From a virus, in the IMG/VR virus record IMGVR_UViG_3300020156_000035, positions 1 to 55,665 of that record: a stretch of 55,665 nucleotides of DNA. The stretch is one strand, 5' to 3'. Shown one piece after another: positions 45,388 through 54,380 of this stretch. Made by a program: the position numbers and the translations under genes. Position 1 is the first letter of the stretch. Each line of letters begins with the position of its first letter. The notes under the pieces were generated by a model. The model was given only the letters and a program-made list of their open reading frames with translations. It was not told the DNA's origin and made no database searches.

Positions 45388-45842
45388 GCAACGCGGTACA
45401 GAGTGCGTTACAAACCGTTTTACAGGGCTTGCCGCAGTTCGCGGATCACCCGGAAGGGGTGACGCGCGGGGATTACAGCATCCTGGAAAGTCAAGACCTG
45501 GACGTGATGATTGTCATTGAGCCGGGGGTGTTTGGTTCCGGCGACGCGGGCGCGTGCCAGATCACCCGCACCTGGCAAATCCCGTTCAATATCTTCTGCC
45601 GCTACACGGGCGACATCACCACCCTGGCGGATTTCTCCACCTTTCGGGACGCGGTGATCGACCGCCTGGACAGTTACCCAACCCTGAACGGGCAGGACAA
45701 TATCACCCTCGCACGCCTGAGCGCGGAAGGTGACCCAACCGAAGTCAAAGACCGCACAGGCGGCGGGCCGTTTTTTACCATGCAGACATTGCAGGCGGAA
45801 ATTATCGAGCGCGTCACCCTGTCGGGCGGCGAGTATGCGTAA
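45384..45842 (+). CDS. Tail terminator candidate
   Basis: A 152-residue protein from a GTG that overlaps the upstream stop. AVQSALQTVLQGLPQFADHP and the following strands match tail terminator proteins that cap the tail tube. Position before the major tail protein supports this. Confidence 0.65.
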   Translation: MSNAVQSALQTVLQGLPQFADHPEGVTRGDYSILESQDLDVMIVIEPGVFGSGDAGACQITRTWQIPFNIFCRYTGDITTLADFSTFRDAVIDRLDSYPTLNGQDNITLARLSAEGDPTEVKDRTGGGPFFTMQTLQAEIIERVTLSGGEYA

Positions 45843-45851
45843 GGAGTAACC

Positions 45852-46859
45852 ATGGCCGGTATCAAAGGATTTTCCAAAATTCAACTGGGCGCGGAAAGTA
45901 CGGCGGGTACTGCCGTCGCCGCGACTACCATCCTGCGCGGGGCGTTTGCCGGGCCGGACGATCAGCGGCAGGTCGTTTTCCCCAATGAAAACATCGGGTA
46001 CGTGTCGGGCGTGGACCGCTCGTATGTCCCCTCCCTCGGCGCGCGCCTCGCCATCCCCGAGCGCGAGGCCACCTTTGAACAGCTGCCCTACACCTTTGCG
46101 GCAGGCATCAAAAACGTGGTCACCGGGGCCTCGGACGGGGTGGGGACCGGCAAAGTGTATGCCTATCCCTTCCCGACCACCGCCGCCAACACGATCAAAA
46201 CCTACACCATTGAAAGCGGCGACAACCAGCAGGCCGAGGAGATGGAATATGGCTTTGTCAGCGAATTCACCCTCTCGGGGCAGTCGCAGGGCGCGCTGAT
46301 GATTGCCGACACCTGGCAGGGGCGGCAGTGGACAAAGGCCAGCTTTACCGGGGCGCTGTCCGCGCCGGCGGTCGAGGAAATCCTGTTCCAAAAGGGCAAG
46401 CTCTATATCGACGCGGTGGACGGCACGCTGGGCAATACGCTAGTGTCCTCGACCTTGCTGGGTATGACCCTCTCGGTGCGTACCGGTTGGGTTCCCAACT
46501 ATACCGGTGACGGCGAATTGTACTTTACCGACATCGAGCACGTGCAGGAGCAAATGGAAGTGCTGCTCAATGTTACCTTCCGCCACAACGCCAGCGCGGT
46601 TGCAGAGAAAGACGCATGGCGCGCGCAGACGGCGCGGCAGCTGCGCCTGGCCTTTGAAGGATCGGCCCTCACCGCTGGCACGACCTACAGCAAAAAGACG
46701 CTGCGGGTTGATCTGGCCGGTAAGTGGGAGCGGTTTGAGCCGCTTTCGGACCGGGACGGCATGATGATCTCCACCGGCATCTTCCGCGCGCGCTACAACG
46801 CGACGGCCAACCTGTTTGCCAATATCACCGTGGTCAACACCCTGGCGAGCCTGACCTAA
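45852..46859 (+). CDS. Major tail protein
   Basis: A 335-residue protein; AAGGAG before the ATG. Beta-rich throughout, starting with GFSKIQLGAESTAGTAVAAT, typical of the tail tube subunit in siphoviruses; a domain-sized C-terminal extension is likely. Followed by the tail chaperone pair with TAATG overlap. Confidence 0.85.
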   Translation: MAGIKGFSKIQLGAESTAGTAVAATTILRGAFAGPDDQRQVVFPNENIGYVSGVDRSYVPSLGARLAIPEREATFEQLPYTFAAGIKNVVTGASDGVGTGKVYAYPFPTTAANTIKTYTIESGDNQQAEEMEYGFVSEFTLSGQSQGALMIADTWQGRQWTKASFTGALSAPAVEEILFQKGKLYIDAVDGTLGNTLVSSTLLGMTLSVRTGWVPNYTGDGELYFTDIEHVQEQMEVLLNVTFRHNASAVAEKDAWRAQTARQLRLAFEGSALTAGTTYSKKTLRVDLAGKWERFEPLSDRDGMMISTGIFRARYNATANLFANITVVNTLASLT

Positions 46860-47203
46860 TGATCCAAAACCCGCAGCACCCGGATTTTGGCGACGTGCCG
46901 GTGGCGCAGCTGACGCAGGGCCACCTGGAAGATTTCTACCGCCATTTGCGCGAAAACAGCGTGACAGCGGAAGGCAAGACGCTCAACGAGTACGCCGGCG
47001 ACCTGCTGCGCGCCGCCGTCGTGTGCGGCTGGTTTCCGGGGCTGACGGTGGCGGACGTGCGCAACATGCCGCCGTGGAAGGTGGTGTGGTTGTTCCGCTG
47101 GATCAATGACTTTTTGAAGTCGGCATTGGAGATTGACCCAAACTCATTCAGGCCGTTGTCGAATGTGCAGCCAAGCCCGGACAGCGGCCCCCGGACGAAC
47201 TGA
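46859..47203 (+). CDS. Tail assembly chaperone, short form (gpG-like)
   Basis: A 114-residue protein read in the normal frame. It is helical, with a conserved-looking WFPGLTVADVRNMPPWKVV. It lies between the major tail and tape-measure genes, the standard position. The same start gives a longer product by frameshift at 47137. Confidence 0.8.
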   Translation: MIQNPQHPDFGDVPVAQLTQGHLEDFYRHLRENSVTAEGKTLNEYAGDLLRAAVVCGWFPGLTVADVRNMPPWKVVWLFRWINDFLKSALEIDPNSFRPLSNVQPSPDSGPRTN

Positions 47204-47442
47204 CCATAGCGCGGCAGGTGGTGGAGCTGCACTTCCTGCCGCAAGCAGGGGGCTTGCGTGACCAGCGCCCCGGCGAGGTGGACCGGCTACAACGGATATA
47301 CAACATCTGGCGGGCGCTGTGGCTGTGGAACCACCGGGATTTATCGGATGACGCGAAGTGGGTACAGCAGCACCCGGCAGAATGGCGCATTGTGGAAGCC
47401 CTGATCATGGGAACGGAGAGCAGCGATGGCGGCAGTGGTTGA
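46859..47442 (+). CDS. Tail assembly chaperone, long form by -1 frameshift (gpGT-like)
   Basis: After 95 normal codons the ribosome can slip back one base on CCCAAAC (47137-47143) and go on in the -1 frame, giving about 194 residues. The -1 frame opens just before (TGA at 47134-47136) and reads PPDELTIARQVVELHFLPQ, clearly protein-like. Gene pairs of this kind build the tape-measure chaperone in two ratios. No independent start is needed for the second part. Confidence 0.85.
47137..47189 (+). other. Programmed -1 frameshift site
   Basis: The heptamer CCCAAAC is in register (C CCA AAC). After a 7-base spacer, GGCCGTTGTC (47151-47160) pairs with GACAGCGGCC (47180-47189), ten pairs with one G-T, around a 19-base loop. 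Slippery site plus spacer plus stem is the standard signal. Confidence 0.85.
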
Positions 47443-48700
47443 CGTACTGATCAAAGGAAAATACGAGGCCGGAAAAGCGTTCGACAGCCTGCAAGCCGCG
47501 CTCAAAACAGCCAGCGACGGCACGGGCAAGACCATTGGTAAGTTCCAGGAGTGGACGGCGGGCTTTGCCGACCTCAAAGCCGGGTTTGACGTGCTGGCGG
47601 GTGTAGCAGGTACGGCGATGCAGGCGGTACAGCAAGCCTACGCCGAAACCATCACCAAAACCGCCGACTATGCCAAAGAGGTACGCGATCTCTCGCGCAC
47701 CATCGGCGCGTCTGCCGAGGAAAGCTCCAAGCTGATCCAGGCGGCGGACGATATGGGCATCAGCTACCAGACCCTTACGTCAGCGATGGAAGGCGCAATC
47801 CGCAAAGGCGCTGATCCATCCATTGCGGGCATCGCCAAACTTGCCGAGCAGTACAACGCCATCCAGAACCCGATTGAGAAAACCGCCTTTCTGATGGACA
47901 CCTTCGGCAAGGCTGGCGCGGACCTGGGGCCGTTGATGGAGCAGGGCGCGGCAGGCATCCGCGCGATGGGTGAGGAGGCAAAAAAGGCCGGGCTGGTGCT
48001 GGACGAAAAAGCGGTACAGGCCGCGCGCAACTACGAAATCGCCCTGGATAACCTGACCGACAAGGTTGACGCGCAGCGGATCAAGTGGGGCAACGAGTGG
48101 ATACCCACCGTTACCGATGTCATTGATCTTACCATCCGCGCCAACGAAGCCACCGAGGAACACGGCACGAGCTGGTTGGCGATTGTCCCGGCCTTTGCTG
48201 CCGTCGAAAAGGCGGTCAACGCAGTCGGCGCGGCCATCGAGATGAACGCGGAAAAGGCCAACAAAGCCAGCGGGGAAATCGCCACCGCCCAGGCGCAGCT
48301 CAACAGCTTCAACGCTGCTGCCGCCGGGATGCCGGTGGTCGGTCACGGCACGTCCTACAAAGCCGGGCAGGGGCCGGCCTATCCCTATTCGGACAAAAAC
48401 CCAACCGGCTACGTGCTGGACAGCATGGGCAACCGCACCTATCCAGGGCGCGCGGCAGGTGGGCCGGTGGTGGCGGGCGTCACCTACATGGTTGGGGAAA
48501 ACGGGCCGGAGCCGTTCACCCCATCGACCAACGGCTATATCGGGCCGTCCGGCAGCGGTGGGGGCGGGGGTGGCGGTGACATCAACCTGACGGTGCAGGT
48601 CAATTCGCTGGTGGGTATCCAGGATCAGGCCGAGGCCGAGCGCATCCTGTTCCCGGTGGTTGAGAATATCCAGCGGAAATTACGACGGAACGGGCAGTAA
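47426..48700 (+). CDS. Tape measure protein, short
   Basis: A 424-residue protein with long helices (AGTAMQAVQQAYAETITKTA; GASAEESSKLIQAADDMGIS), a hydrophobic central part, a Gly-rich tail, and the C-terminal pattern GEAGPEPF-like (VGENGPEPFTPSTNG). At about 0.15 nm per residue this implies a tail of only ~60 nm. It overlaps the chaperone gene by 17 bases. Confidence 0.82.
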   Translation: MAAVVDVLIKGKYEAGKAFDSLQAALKTASDGTGKTIGKFQEWTAGFADLKAGFDVLAGVAGTAMQAVQQAYAETITKTADYAKEVRDLSRTIGASAEESSKLIQAADDMGISYQTLTSAMEGAIRKGADPSIAGIAKLAEQYNAIQNPIEKTAFLMDTFGKAGADLGPLMEQGAAGIRAMGEEAKKAGLVLDEKAVQAARNYEIALDNLTDKVDAQRIKWGNEWIPTVTDVIDLTIRANEATEEHGTSWLAIVPAFAAVEKAVNAVGAAIEMNAEKANKASGEIATAQAQLNSFNAAAAGMPVVGHGTSYKAGQGPAYPYSDKNPTGYVLDSMGNRTYPGRAAGGPVVAGVTYMVGENGPEPFTPSTNGYIGPSGSGGGGGGGDINLTVQVNSLVGIQDQAEAERILFPVVENIQRKLRRNGQ

Positions 48701-50163
48701 TGACCAGATACGACCGCTTTCTCTACGGCGCGAGCAAATACGGCCCATCCACCAGCGACAACCTGCTGTGGGGCCTGCTGGTGGATTGGGATGATGACGG
48801 CGCGTTTGACGGGACCAACGAAGCTGCCTGGCTCAAACACGTTGCCATCCAGCGCGGGCGCAACAACCTGGTGTCGCCCAGCGGGGACGGCTTTGACCCG
48901 ATCCAGCCCGGCACGCTGACGGTCACGCTCAACAACATTGACCGCCGCTATGACCCCTACAACGAAAGCAGCCCGTTATACCCAAATGTGGACACCGGGC
49001 GCATGATCAAGCTGCTGGTGCGGGTGGGGGCAACGGTTTACGACCTGTTTACCGGCACGATCCAGAACATCACCCCCGGCAAAAACACGGTGCAGATCGA
49101 GGCCGAGGACGGCCACCGCTGGCTGATGGACATCCCCGTCACCAGCACCGTGTACCGCAACACTACCGCCGATGCCGCCATTGGCGCGATCCTCGATCAG
49201 GTCAAATGGCCGTGGGCGCGCGCGCTGCAAAGCGGGGCGGACGTGCTGGACTACTGGTGGATGCGCGGGCGCAACGCCAACGAGGAAATCCGCTCGATTG
49301 CCGACAGCGAGTTTGGCCGCGCCTATGTCAACGCCTCGGGCGCGCTGGTCTTCTACAACCGCTTTGCCAACCGCGCGCCGGTGGCGGACGTGGACCAATC
49401 CCAACTGCTGCGCGATATGTATTTTCCCCAACCGTGGGAGGTGCGCCGCAACATCGTCCAGGTGCAGAGCAACCCGATTAGCCAGCTGGCGCTGGATGAC
49501 GTGTGGACGGCCTCGACCGAATACGCCGTGGACGGCAACGGCACAATCACCATCGAGGTGGGTTTTGACAGCCCGGCGGTCAACGTCTTGCAGCCGGTGG
49601 CAACCACCGATTACACGGCATTTTCGCAGACCGGCGGGGAAGGGGACGACCTGACCGCCAATATCACGGTCAGCGCCGTGATCTCCGCCGAAACCGCCAC
49701 GCTGACCATATCCAATTCCGGCGCGTCGCTGGCCTATCTCAACCTGCTCAAACTGCGCGGCAACCCGCTGTATACCAGCGCGGTCAAATCCCAGGCGACC
49801 GGGGCGGGCTACGACCGCCGCCCGCGCCAGCTGTCGCTCGACCTGGAATGGCAGCAGGACATCAACAACCCGGTGTCGTTCGCCTCGGATATGCTGACCT
49901 TCCTGAGCAACACCCGCGAAATGCCGGTGGTGACGCTGGAAAACCAGGGGGCCGTGCAGTTCCGGGTGGACCTGTTTGACCCGATCACCCTGCAAATCCC
50001 GGCGCGCAATCTGAGCGACACCTTCCAGGTCGGCTCAATCCAGCACGAATGGCTGGCGGAAACCGGGCAGGCGGTGCGCACGACCTGGAAGCTGGAACCG
50101 TTCAAGGAATACACCTACTGGCGCTTTCCGGTCACGTTCAACACGACAAGTATTTTGGGGTAA
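48700..50163 (+). CDS. Tail tip/baseplate protein
   Basis: A 487-residue protein; TAATG overlap with the tape measure gene. The N-terminal part (LLVDWDDDGAFDGTNEAAWL; GTLTVTLNNIDRRYDPYNES) and the long beta-rich rest fit a distal tail or hub protein at the tip. The exact type cannot be told by eye. Confidence 0.65.
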   Translation: MTRYDRFLYGASKYGPSTSDNLLWGLLVDWDDDGAFDGTNEAAWLKHVAIQRGRNNLVSPSGDGFDPIQPGTLTVTLNNIDRRYDPYNESSPLYPNVDTGRMIKLLVRVGATVYDLFTGTIQNITPGKNTVQIEAEDGHRWLMDIPVTSTVYRNTTADAAIGAILDQVKWPWARALQSGADVLDYWWMRGRNANEEIRSIADSEFGRAYVNASGALVFYNRFANRAPVADVDQSQLLRDMYFPQPWEVRRNIVQVQSNPISQLALDDVWTASTEYAVDGNGTITIEVGFDSPAVNVLQPVATTDYTAFSQTGGEGDDLTANITVSAVISAETATLTISNSGASLAYLNLLKLRGNPLYTSAVKSQATGAGYDRRPRQLSLDLEWQQDINNPVSFASDMLTFLSNTREMPVVTLENQGAVQFRVDLFDPITLQIPARNLSDTFQVGSIQHEWLAETGQAVRTTWKLEPFKEYTYWRFPVTFNTTSILG

Positions 50164-50166
50164 CCT

Positions 50167-50982
50167 ATGGCCTATAACACGCCTCCAACCAAAAACACCG
50201 GCGATGTCTTCACCGCCTCCGAGTTCAATACCTATATCCGGGACAACTTCGCCGCCGGCGTGCCGGACATCTTCGCCGCCAAGGGCGATCTGGCAGCGGC
50301 CACCGGGCCGGACGCGGCAACCCGGCTGGCGGTCGGCACAAACGGGCAGCGCCTCGCCGCTGACAGCGCGCAAAGTGCTGGTATGAAGTGGGTAGACGAT
50401 TACTACACCATCGGCGTGGTGATGGACGGCGGCGGGGGCGAAATTGAAGTCAAGGTGTATGCCGACATCGAAGCGCCGATGGCTGGCACGATCCAGCGCG
50501 TGACCGTGCTGGCGGACGCCTCGGGCTGGTTGATTGCCAATATCAGCAAGGCTGCTTACGCCAGTTACCCACCCAATACTTCGGTCTGCGGGTACAACCT
50601 CCCCGGCGTGTTTGGCGCTGGGGCCAATATTACCGGCACGGTCTCCAAAACCCTCGGCGGAACCACCCTGTCGGGTTCCGGCACATCCTTTACCACACAG
50701 TTGAGCGCCGGACAGGTAATTGACGTGCCCGGCGGGTCGGGCATCGAACGGCGCATGATTGCTTCGGTGACCAATAACACCCAGGCGGTTGTCACCGAGG
50801 CGTTTGGCTCGGCAGCGTCCGGGCAGGTATGCACCGCCTACGCCGCCGCAACCAAGTACCAGGATACTTCGCTGGGCGGCTGGACCACCAGTGTTTCCGC
50901 CGGGGATATTCTGCGGATGGAGTGCAAAGCCTCAAAAACGATTACGCGGGTAACGCTCTCGCTGCTGATCAAGAAGGTGTAA
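50167..50982 (+). CDS. Tail fibre-like protein
   Basis: A 271-residue protein. NTPPTKNTGDVFTASEFNTY at the start is the pattern of phage fibre or collar proteins that attach to the tail tip; the rest is beta-rich with gly/ser/thr. Likely part of the adsorption apparatus. Confidence 0.65.
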   Translation: MAYNTPPTKNTGDVFTASEFNTYIRDNFAAGVPDIFAAKGDLAAATGPDAATRLAVGTNGQRLAADSAQSAGMKWVDDYYTIGVVMDGGGGEIEVKVYADIEAPMAGTIQRVTVLADASGWLIANISKAAYASYPPNTSVCGYNLPGVFGAGANITGTVSKTLGGTTLSGSGTSFTTQLSAGQVIDVPGGSGIERRMIASVTNNTQAVVTEAFGSAASGQVCTAYAAATKYQDTSLGGWTTSVSAGDILRMECKASKTITRVTLSLLIKKV

Positions 50983-50984
50983 AT

Positions 50985-51716
50985 ATGGCAGTTTCAATTG
51001 AACGATCAACGCAGAACAGCAGCCCAACATACTACATGAACGCTTACGGTGATAACTGGCATACACGTTGGGACTTTGCCGATTATGTTGTCCCTTCTAA
51101 TGTAGGGTGTGTACTCTCCTTTATATCCGCTTGCGGTAAAGCAAGTTCTTCTCAGGGCGCGCGGAAGCTTTACGATGGGTATACCGGCGACGGCTATTAT
51201 AGCTTTACCGAAAACCGAGAAGCCTATGTCGACCAGGCCTATGGGCCAGCCGCGCATATTCATTCGCTCCGGCCATCTGTCTACAAGACATATAACTTTT
51301 ACTCGATGTTTCAGGAGTCGAACGCCGTTGCGATGGGGACAGTTTTTCTGGTTTCGCTTCGTGGTGTGGATACCAGAGCGGCAGATATTATTCTTTCGGA
51401 AATCGAAACCATCGGGACAGCAGATACGTCCGCGTCATTGGCAAAAACAAAGGATATCACAGCGTCTACGACACTTGCCCTTTTGAGTATTCGCACGTCC
51501 AGCATTGCCTCCGTTGTCGCGACATCGCCAAACACGCAAATTATTATGAGCAGCTATACCCAGGACGGGAGCGATTACCTGACATCCGTTTTGTTTATGG
51601 CTCCGGGCAATGTGACGCCGATCTCTGTGGTGTGGAACCCATCAGGGATGTACGCTTTTTCCTCGGTTACGGTGAAAGGCAAAAACATAAGCGGTCAGGC
51701 ATTTATGGCTGGATAG
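50985..51716 (+). CDS. Receptor-binding/fibre structural protein
   Basis: A 243-residue protein, ATG three bases after the upstream stop. Beta-rich sandwich pattern with aromatic residues (GYTGDGYYSFTENREAYVDQ). Its base usage is less GC-rich than that of its neighbours, so it may have been acquired. Function inferred from position. Confidence 0.55.
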   Translation: MAVSIERSTQNSSPTYYMNAYGDNWHTRWDFADYVVPSNVGCVLSFISACGKASSSQGARKLYDGYTGDGYYSFTENREAYVDQAYGPAAHIHSLRPSVYKTYNFYSMFQESNAVAMGTVFLVSLRGVDTRAADIILSEIETIGTADTSASLAKTKDITASTTLALLSIRTSSIASVVATSPNTQIIMSSYTQDGSDYLTSVLFMAPGNVTPISVVWNPSGMYAFSSVTVKGKNISGQAFMAG

Positions 51717-51724
51717 GAGACATT

Positions 51725-51781
51725 ATGGCAGCTTCATTTCCAAGCGCAATCACTTACAGCAGGATTCTAATTTATGGGTAA
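51725..51781 (+). pseudogene. Truncated 5' end of a fibre gene
   Basis: GGAG and ATG start a frame of only 18 codons (MAASFPSAIT then a stop). Its first 28 bases align with the first 28 bases of the intact fibre gene at 52462 (MASAFPNTIK), and the match stops exactly at 51752, the end of the HNH gene. It is a remnant or duplicate start left by insertion of the endonuclease gene. Confidence 0.65.
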
Positions 51782-52400
51782 GTTCTTCAACTTGTCGCTC
51801 CAAATCTCTGATACGTGCAATGTAGTGCTTTTTATAGCTCTCCTCTGCACTTGTGTCGTGCTCTGGTCGCGTAGTTACAAACAGGTTTTCTGGTCTATTG
51901 TCGGTTCTTATGGCGTTCAAGTGGTGAACAATTTCGCCCGGAGCAAGAGACCTACCAAGATATTGCTCCATGACGTATCTGTGCTCAAGAATTCTTTTTC
52001 CGCCCGGAAAAGCAAGGATGATATAGCCACGGGAAAAAATTCGTGTTGGCTTTCTATCCCAGTTCACAATATCGTAATCCTTCACTGTTCTTGTTTTTAC
52101 CCCTGCAAGACGCATCCACTCCTGCACGGCGTGCTTTGTAAAGCCAAGCCTTTCTCCTATTTGGCGCATAGAAAGACCTTCTTGGGTATAAAGCCTAATA
52201 CCTTCTTTTATGACGGTATCGGAAGCCTTTGTAGATCGTACTCCAACTTCGTAAAGAAATTCATTCCATCCATAACGGCGCATAATCACCCTCGCAATAT
52301 TCGCATCAATATCGCGAGACTTCAATGGGGATGTCCGCCCCTCTGCTTGTTCCTTGATGTAATTCTCGAGAAATTCACGAGAGTATTTCACCTGTTGCAT
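51750..52400 (-). CDS. HNH homing endonuclease
   Basis: A 216-residue protein on the strand opposite to the fibre genes. The C-terminal part has the HNH_3 pattern: LEHRYVMEQYLGRSL, then PGEIVHHLNAIRTDNRPENL with the His and Asn residues, ending in a coiled coil with Cys. A middle HTH-like part (SMRQIGERLGFTKHAVQEWM) resembles DNA-binding domains of such enzymes. AT-richer than its surroundings, consistent with recent transfer. Confidence 0.88.
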   Translation of the reverse strand: MQQVKYSREFLENYIKEQAEGRTSPLKSRDIDANIARVIMRRYGWNEFLYEVGVRSTKASDTVIKEGIRLYTQEGLSMRQIGERLGFTKHAVQEWMRLAGVKTRTVKDYDIVNWDRKPTRIFSRGYIILAFPGGKRILEHRYVMEQYLGRSLAPGEIVHHLNAIRTDNRPENLFVTTRPEHDTSAEESYKKHYIARIRDLERQVEELTHKLESCCK

Positions 52401-52428
52401 ATATCATCCTGTTTACATAGTTTGATAT

Positions 52429-52437
52429 ATTATACCA
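52429..52437 (-). promoter_or_regulatory. Extended -10 promoter of the HNH gene
   Basis: On the minus strand TGG precedes TATAAT (52434-52429); the -35 is weak. It lies 30 bases before the HNH start, so the endonuclease gene carries its own promoter. Confidence 0.6.
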
Positions 52438-52461
52438 CTTCTGTATAAAAAGGTAGGATAT

Positions 52462-53184
52462 ATGGCGAGCGCATTTCCAAACACAATCAAGACATTTACC
52501 ACCAAGGTCAACGGGGTGGATGATGTGGACGCCACCCACATTAACAGCGTGCAGGAAGAAATCACCGCGATGGAAACCGAGCTGATCGCCGGCCACCGCG
52601 AGGGCTGGATACCGGCAAGCGGCACATGGACCTATGCCAGCGCGACGACCTTCACCGTGGCGGGTAACCTGACCGCCTATTTTGGGGTAGGAACAAAAAT
52701 CCGCCTGACACAGGGCGGTGGGTATAAATACTTCTATGTGGTTTCCAGTTCCTACAGCGCACCCAATACTACCGTCACGGTAGTAGCTGATGGAGCCAAT
52801 ACCCTGGCGAGCGCGGGGATTGCCAACAATTATTTTAGCTATGCCGACTGTCCGGTGGGTTTCCCGGCCTGGTTCAACTGGACGCCTTCCTGGACCGGGC
52901 TGACGGCGGTTGGCGCGGTGACCACCGCCGGGATTTTTAACATCGTTGGGCGCATGGTCAAGTTCAAAGCAACCGTGACGGCGGCGACTTCCACGGCGGC
53001 GACCGCTGTTACCACTTACATCGGCAACCCGCCCATTTCGCCCATTGGTTACGACGTGGTGCTCGCCACAGACACCAACGTTAGCACGATTGGAACGAGC
53101 CTGAGCGCCCCCAACCGGTTGTATGTACCCACCTGGTCGGCGCGGGCCGGGTTTGTGATTTTGTCGGGAACCTACCAGATTTAG
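52462..53184 (+). CDS. Tail fibre-like protein (intact copy)
   Basis: A 240-residue protein; AAGGTAGGAT before the ATG. N terminus MASAFPNTIKTFTTKVNGVD plus the DATHINSVQEEI segment is the usual phage fibre start; the rest is beta-rich with many Thr. It follows the HNH gene and probably replaces the truncated copy. Confidence 0.65.
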   Translation: MASAFPNTIKTFTTKVNGVDDVDATHINSVQEEITAMETELIAGHREGWIPASGTWTYASATTFTVAGNLTAYFGVGTKIRLTQGGGYKYFYVVSSSYSAPNTTVTVVADGANTLASAGIANNYFSYADCPVGFPAWFNWTPSWTGLTAVGAVTTAGIFNIVGRMVKFKATVTAATSTAATAVTTYIGNPPISPIGYDVVLATDTNVSTIGTSLSAPNRLYVPTWSARAGFVILSGTYQI

Positions 53185-53196
53185 CCGTGACCGCGC

Positions 53197-53559
53197 TTAC
53201 TGGCACTTTACGTATTCGACCCGCCAGTAGTTGTCTTTGGTCTGGTATTCGGCCTGGGCGTAGCCACCCGCGCAGGTTCCCAACTTCACCAGCGTATGCG
53301 CGGGGATCACCGAGGATGGGGTATAGACGCGCTTGTTGGAGGTGTCCAGGTGGAACAGATACGCCTGCACCTCACGGGTGGTTTCGACCACATCCACGCC
53401 CACCGGCCCGGAGAAGTCGCCAATGCCCGAGGGCTGCGCGGTGGCAACCGACTTGCCGATATTGGGCGGCGTGGGAACATCGGTATCAGGCGCGGGGTAC
53501 ATGAAGAACGATAGCGCGGCAAGCAGGACAAGAACAACAACGGCGGCAAAATGTTTCAT
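53197..53559 (-). CDS. Exported or membrane-anchored protein (moron candidate)
   Basis: A 120-residue protein on the minus strand. N-terminal hydrophobic signal/anchor (FAAVVVLVLLAALSFFMY) then a soluble beta-rich domain with two Cys (GTCAGGYAQ; VEYVKCQ). AAAGG before the ATG, own promoter at 53600. Such genes often change the surface of the lysogen, for example by exclusion; that is inference. Confidence 0.6.
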   Translation of the reverse strand: MKHFAAVVVLVLLAALSFFMYPAPDTDVPTPPNIGKSVATAQPSGIGDFSGPVGVDVVETTREVQAYLFHLDTSNKRVYTPSSVIPAHTLVKLGTCAGGYAQAEYQTKDNYWRVEYVKCQ

Positions 53560-53599
53560 GGTTTGTTTCCTTTATGTGTGCGGTAATGGTTTATTTACC

Positions 53600-53628
53600 A
53601 TGTTATCAGATATAGGACAGCACTGCAA
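53600..53628 (-). promoter_or_regulatory. Promoter of the exported-protein gene
   Basis: TTGCAG (53628-53623), 17 bases, TAACAT (53605-53600), with TGA before the -10, on the minus strand. A GGTAAT/ATTTACC imperfect dyad lies just downstream (53582-53599). Confidence 0.6.
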
Positions 53629-53719
53629 GATTGTTGACACCATCGCCGCGATGCTGACCCGCGCGCTGCGCGAGGGAACCTGGCCGCGCGGCGGGGACCG
53701 GGGGCCGGTGGGTGGATAA
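53600..53719 (+). CDS. Small peptide (uncertain)
   Basis: A 39-codon frame (MLSDIGQHCKIVDTIAAMLT) directly before the small basic gene at 53722. No good ribosome site, and it overlaps the minus-strand promoter. It may be chance. Confidence 0.25.
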   Translation: MLSDIGQHCKIVDTIAAMLTRALREGTWPRGGDRGPVGG

Positions 53720-53721
53720 CG

Positions 53722-53886
53722 ATGAAACCAACGTGCAAGGCGGAAGCAGACTACGCCATCTGGCGACCGGACAACCCGCGCCTGTGGTATCGCGGCTTTG
53801 GCAAATACGCCAAACGGCAGATGAACCGGGCGAGGCGCAGACAGTGGAAGCGGGAACGAATGACAATCAGGCATGTAGACGTATAA
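53722..53886 (+). CDS. Small basic protein, paralogue of 18026-18190
   Basis: A 54-residue, Arg/Lys-rich protein; FGKYAKRQMNRARRRQWKRE matches the pattern of the protein at 18026. GGTGGATAACG lies before the ATG. Probably binds nucleic acid. Confidence 0.5.
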   Translation: MKPTCKAEADYAIWRPDNPRLWYRGFGKYAKRQMNRARRRQWKRERMTIRHVDV

Positions 53887-53989
53887 GGTAATAAAGATAT
53901 ACTACTGCTGATATATTAGCAATATCAGTAGAAGCAGAAATATATCAAGGAAAAAGTATGCTGGCAGTATGCGCGAACAACACAAATAA

Positions 53990-54018
53990 AATAGCCCAGG
54001 CATTTCACCTGGGCTATT
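53990..54018 (-). terminator. Terminator of the 54.0-54.7 kb minus operon
   Basis: AATAGCCCAGG/CCTGGGCTATT (11 pairs, 7-base loop), with TTTTATTTG following on the minus strand. It is 15 bases after the stop of the gene at 54033. A further hairpin lies at 53903-53932. Confidence 0.85.
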
Positions 54019-54032
54019 GTGCTGCGCGTGTG

Positions 54033-54332
54033 TTATTTCTGCTTGCGTGGTCGTCCGCCTTTCTTGCCGTTTTCCGCACTGGCTTTGCTGCGCTTGGCAC
54101 TTGGCACGGCGCGCATCGCGGATGCCGCCTTGCTCATTTCGGTGACAGTGTACACCGCTTCTTCTGGGCGCATCCCGCCATCGACCAGCGCGACAAACCG
54201 CTGGGCCTGCCGCTGCGTGCCAAAGTAGTAGTAAAAATCTTGACTGACGTACTCCGCCGGGGAAAGATCGGCAACCCAACCGTCTTTGCTGTTGTCAACT
54301 TCCTGCGCCTTAAAAACCCGCTTGTCGCTCAT
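54033..54332 (-). CDS. Small basic-tailed protein
   Basis: A 99-residue protein; GAGGAGG before the ATG. The middle (TQRQAQRFVALVDGGMRPEE) is helical and the end ENGKKGGRPRKQK resembles an AT-hook-like tail. Second gene of the palindrome-controlled operon. A DNA-binding role is possible. Confidence 0.6.
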   Translation of the reverse strand: MSDKRVFKAQEVDNSKDGWVADLSPAEYVSQDFYYYFGTQRQAQRFVALVDGGMRPEEAVYTVTEMSKAASAMRAVPSAKRSKASAENGKKGGRPRKQK

Positions 54333-54380
54333 GGGTTCCTCCTCTGCTGGCCTTTGGCCCGACCAGCGGGGCTTTTTGCT

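Noticed and set aside
48976-49995. Minus-strand frame of 339 codons
   Set aside because: Antisense shadow of the tail tip protein gene.
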